DNA from: Deltaproteobacteria bacterium
GTDB lineage: Bacteria > Myxococcota_A > Polyangia > HGW-17
Length of the DNA: 7,231 bases
Reading direction: 5' to 3'
NCBI GenBank assembly: GCA_003249585.1
Contig: QKIM01000156.1
Location: 1-7,231, forward strand
A program made the translations under genes and the position numbers. Below the pieces are notes generated by a model that saw only the letters and a list, made by a program, of their open reading frames with translations, did not search any database and was not told the origin of the DNA. Shown piece by piece: positions 6,461-7,231 of this stretch (positions are counted from its first letter, which is position 1; each line of letters begins with the position of its first letter).

Positions 6461-7231
6461 ATGACCGGACCGACCGCCTTCGAATGGGCATTGACCGCCC
6501 GCTGTGACCTCAACTGCCGGCACTGCTACGCCGAGTTCACCACCGAGCCCGAGCTGGGGCCCGGGGGGCAGCTTGACCTCGCCCGCCGTCTCCTGAGGAC
6601 GGGCGCGAGGTCCGTGACCTTCTCCGGGGGCGATCCCCTCCTGTCCCCCGCCTGGAGCGCCATCGCCCGGGTGCTGACCGAGGGCGGGGCCTCGGTCCAG
6701 ATGATCACCAGCGGCCTTCGCCTCGATGACGCCGCGGTGGCCGCTGCGGCTGCGGCGCCCCTGGCCTTCGCGTGGATCAGCCTGGACGGGCTGGAGGCGA
6801 CCCACGACGCCGTCCGTGGCCGTCCGGGGGTCTTTCGAGCGGCCCTCGCGGGGATGCGACGCCTGGGCGAGGCGGGGATCCCCTTTGGGGTCATGACCAC
6901 GCTGCTGCGCCCGAATCTGTCCGAGCTCGGGGACCTCGCCGGGCTCGTCGAGGAGCGCGGGGCGAGGGCGCTGCAGGTGCATCTGGGTGTCCCCGTGCGC
7001 CGGGACCAGATCTTCCTGGATACTGCGGACCGCCCGGCGGTCGAGGATGCGGTTTTTGGGGCCGCGGCGCGGTTCCCGGGGGTCACTGTGGGAGACAATC
7101 TGGGATATGGTTCGAGATGGGACCGGCTGCGCCCGTCCGGGACGCTGGACGGCCGGGCGGCGGCGGGATTCCGGGGCTGTGCCGGCGGCCGGCAGCTTGC
7201 GGGGATCATGCCCTCTGGCCGGATCACGTCC
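6461..7231 (+). CDS. Radical SAM protein, probably SPASM-type (cut by window edge)
   Basis: The frame is open from the ATG at 6461 to the window end, 257 residues, with AAAAGGAG (6447-6454) six bases before the start. CDLNCRHCYAE (15-25) is the CX3CX2C motif that binds the [4Fe-4S] cluster used to cleave S-adenosylmethionine. SGGDPL (55-60) is the GGEP-like SAM-binding motif with Asp for Glu. ISLDGLEATHDAVRGRPGVF (about 107-126) matches the barrel strand and loop typical of PqqE/NirJ/MoaA-like members. The last part (CAGGRQLAGIMPSGRITS) looks like the beginning of a SPASM domain, which would carry auxiliary Fe-S clusters in the missing C-terminus. Members modify peptides, haem precursors or other substrates; the substrate is not evident here and no small precursor-peptide gene was seen in the window. 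Very GC-rich codon use matches the neighbours. Confidence is high for the superfamily, moderate for SPASM. Confidence 0.88.
   Translation, partial: MTGPTAFEWALTARCDLNCRHCYAEFTTEPELGPGGQLDLARRLLRTGARSVTFSGGDPLLSPAWSAIARVLTEGGASVQMITSGLRLDDAAVAAAAAAPLAFAWISLDGLEATHDAVRGRPGVFRAALAGMRRLGEAGIPFGVMTTLLRPNLSELGDLAGLVEERGARALQVHLGVPVRRDQIFLDTADRPAVEDAVFGAAARFPGVTVGDNLGYGSRWDRLRPSGTLDGRAAAGFRGCAGGRQLAGIMPSGRITS

Noticed and set aside
5525..6982. Long minus-strand open frame opposite the 5684 and 6461 genes
   Set aside because: It runs across two genes with clear starts and motifs (a membrane helix, a radical SAM CX3CX2C) and through their intergenic gap, and its product is Pro/Gly/Arg-rich without recognisable features.

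Overview
The window is GC-rich, with third codon positions strongly biased to C/G. It carries five protein genes: two secreted or lipoprotein-type genes, one very large anaerobic redox enzyme, one membrane-anchored protein, and one radical SAM enzyme cut by the right edge. The Asn/Thr/Gly linker after a lipobox, the Cys-rich surface proteins and the ATP-driven 2-hydroxyacyl-CoA dehydratase activase relative together suggest an anaerobic or facultative member of the Myxococcota/Desulfobacterota ('deltaproteobacterial') groups. This placement is an inference; no marker gene or rRNA is present.

Layout: 1-492 (-) is the N-terminal part of a Cys-rich lipoprotein that resembles the entry to an IgGFc-binding-type domain. 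493-764 is a divergent intergenic region with several small hairpins. 765-5093 (+) is a CoA activase / DUF2229 / HgdB-like fusion of 1442 residues. 5116-5517 (-) is a small Cys-rich exported protein convergent with it. 5518-5683 is a second divergent spacer. 5684-6388 (+) is a membrane-anchored protein of unknown function with a four-Cys motif. 6461-7231 (+) is a radical SAM/SPASM-type protein, incomplete at the right edge.

The main discovery is in the large gene. Its reading frame contains a TGA at 3936-3938, but the family-like sequence continues in the same frame on both sides with no shift or gap. The TGA sits where I recall relatives carrying the Cys of a Gly-Lys-Glu-Cys-Leu-Pro motif, so this protein reads GKE-U-LP. 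A stem-loop with a GGUC-containing apical loop lies directly after the TGA, where a bacterial SECIS element would be. The simplest reading is one selenocysteine-containing, ATP-dependent Fe-S reductase or activase. Ordinary gene calling would split it into two proteins. The same gene ends at a normal TGA (5091-5093), so UGA would have two meanings, as in other Sec-decoding bacteria. The selenocysteine machinery (selA, selB, selC, selD) is not in the window and would have to be found elsewhere in the genome.

The second point of interest is a hairpin at 5661-5689 that pairs both the ribosome binding site and the start codon of the 5684 gene, suggesting translational control. The 5684 and 6461 genes share a strand with a 72-base gap and may be co-transcribed. 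An 11-base direct repeat lies between them.
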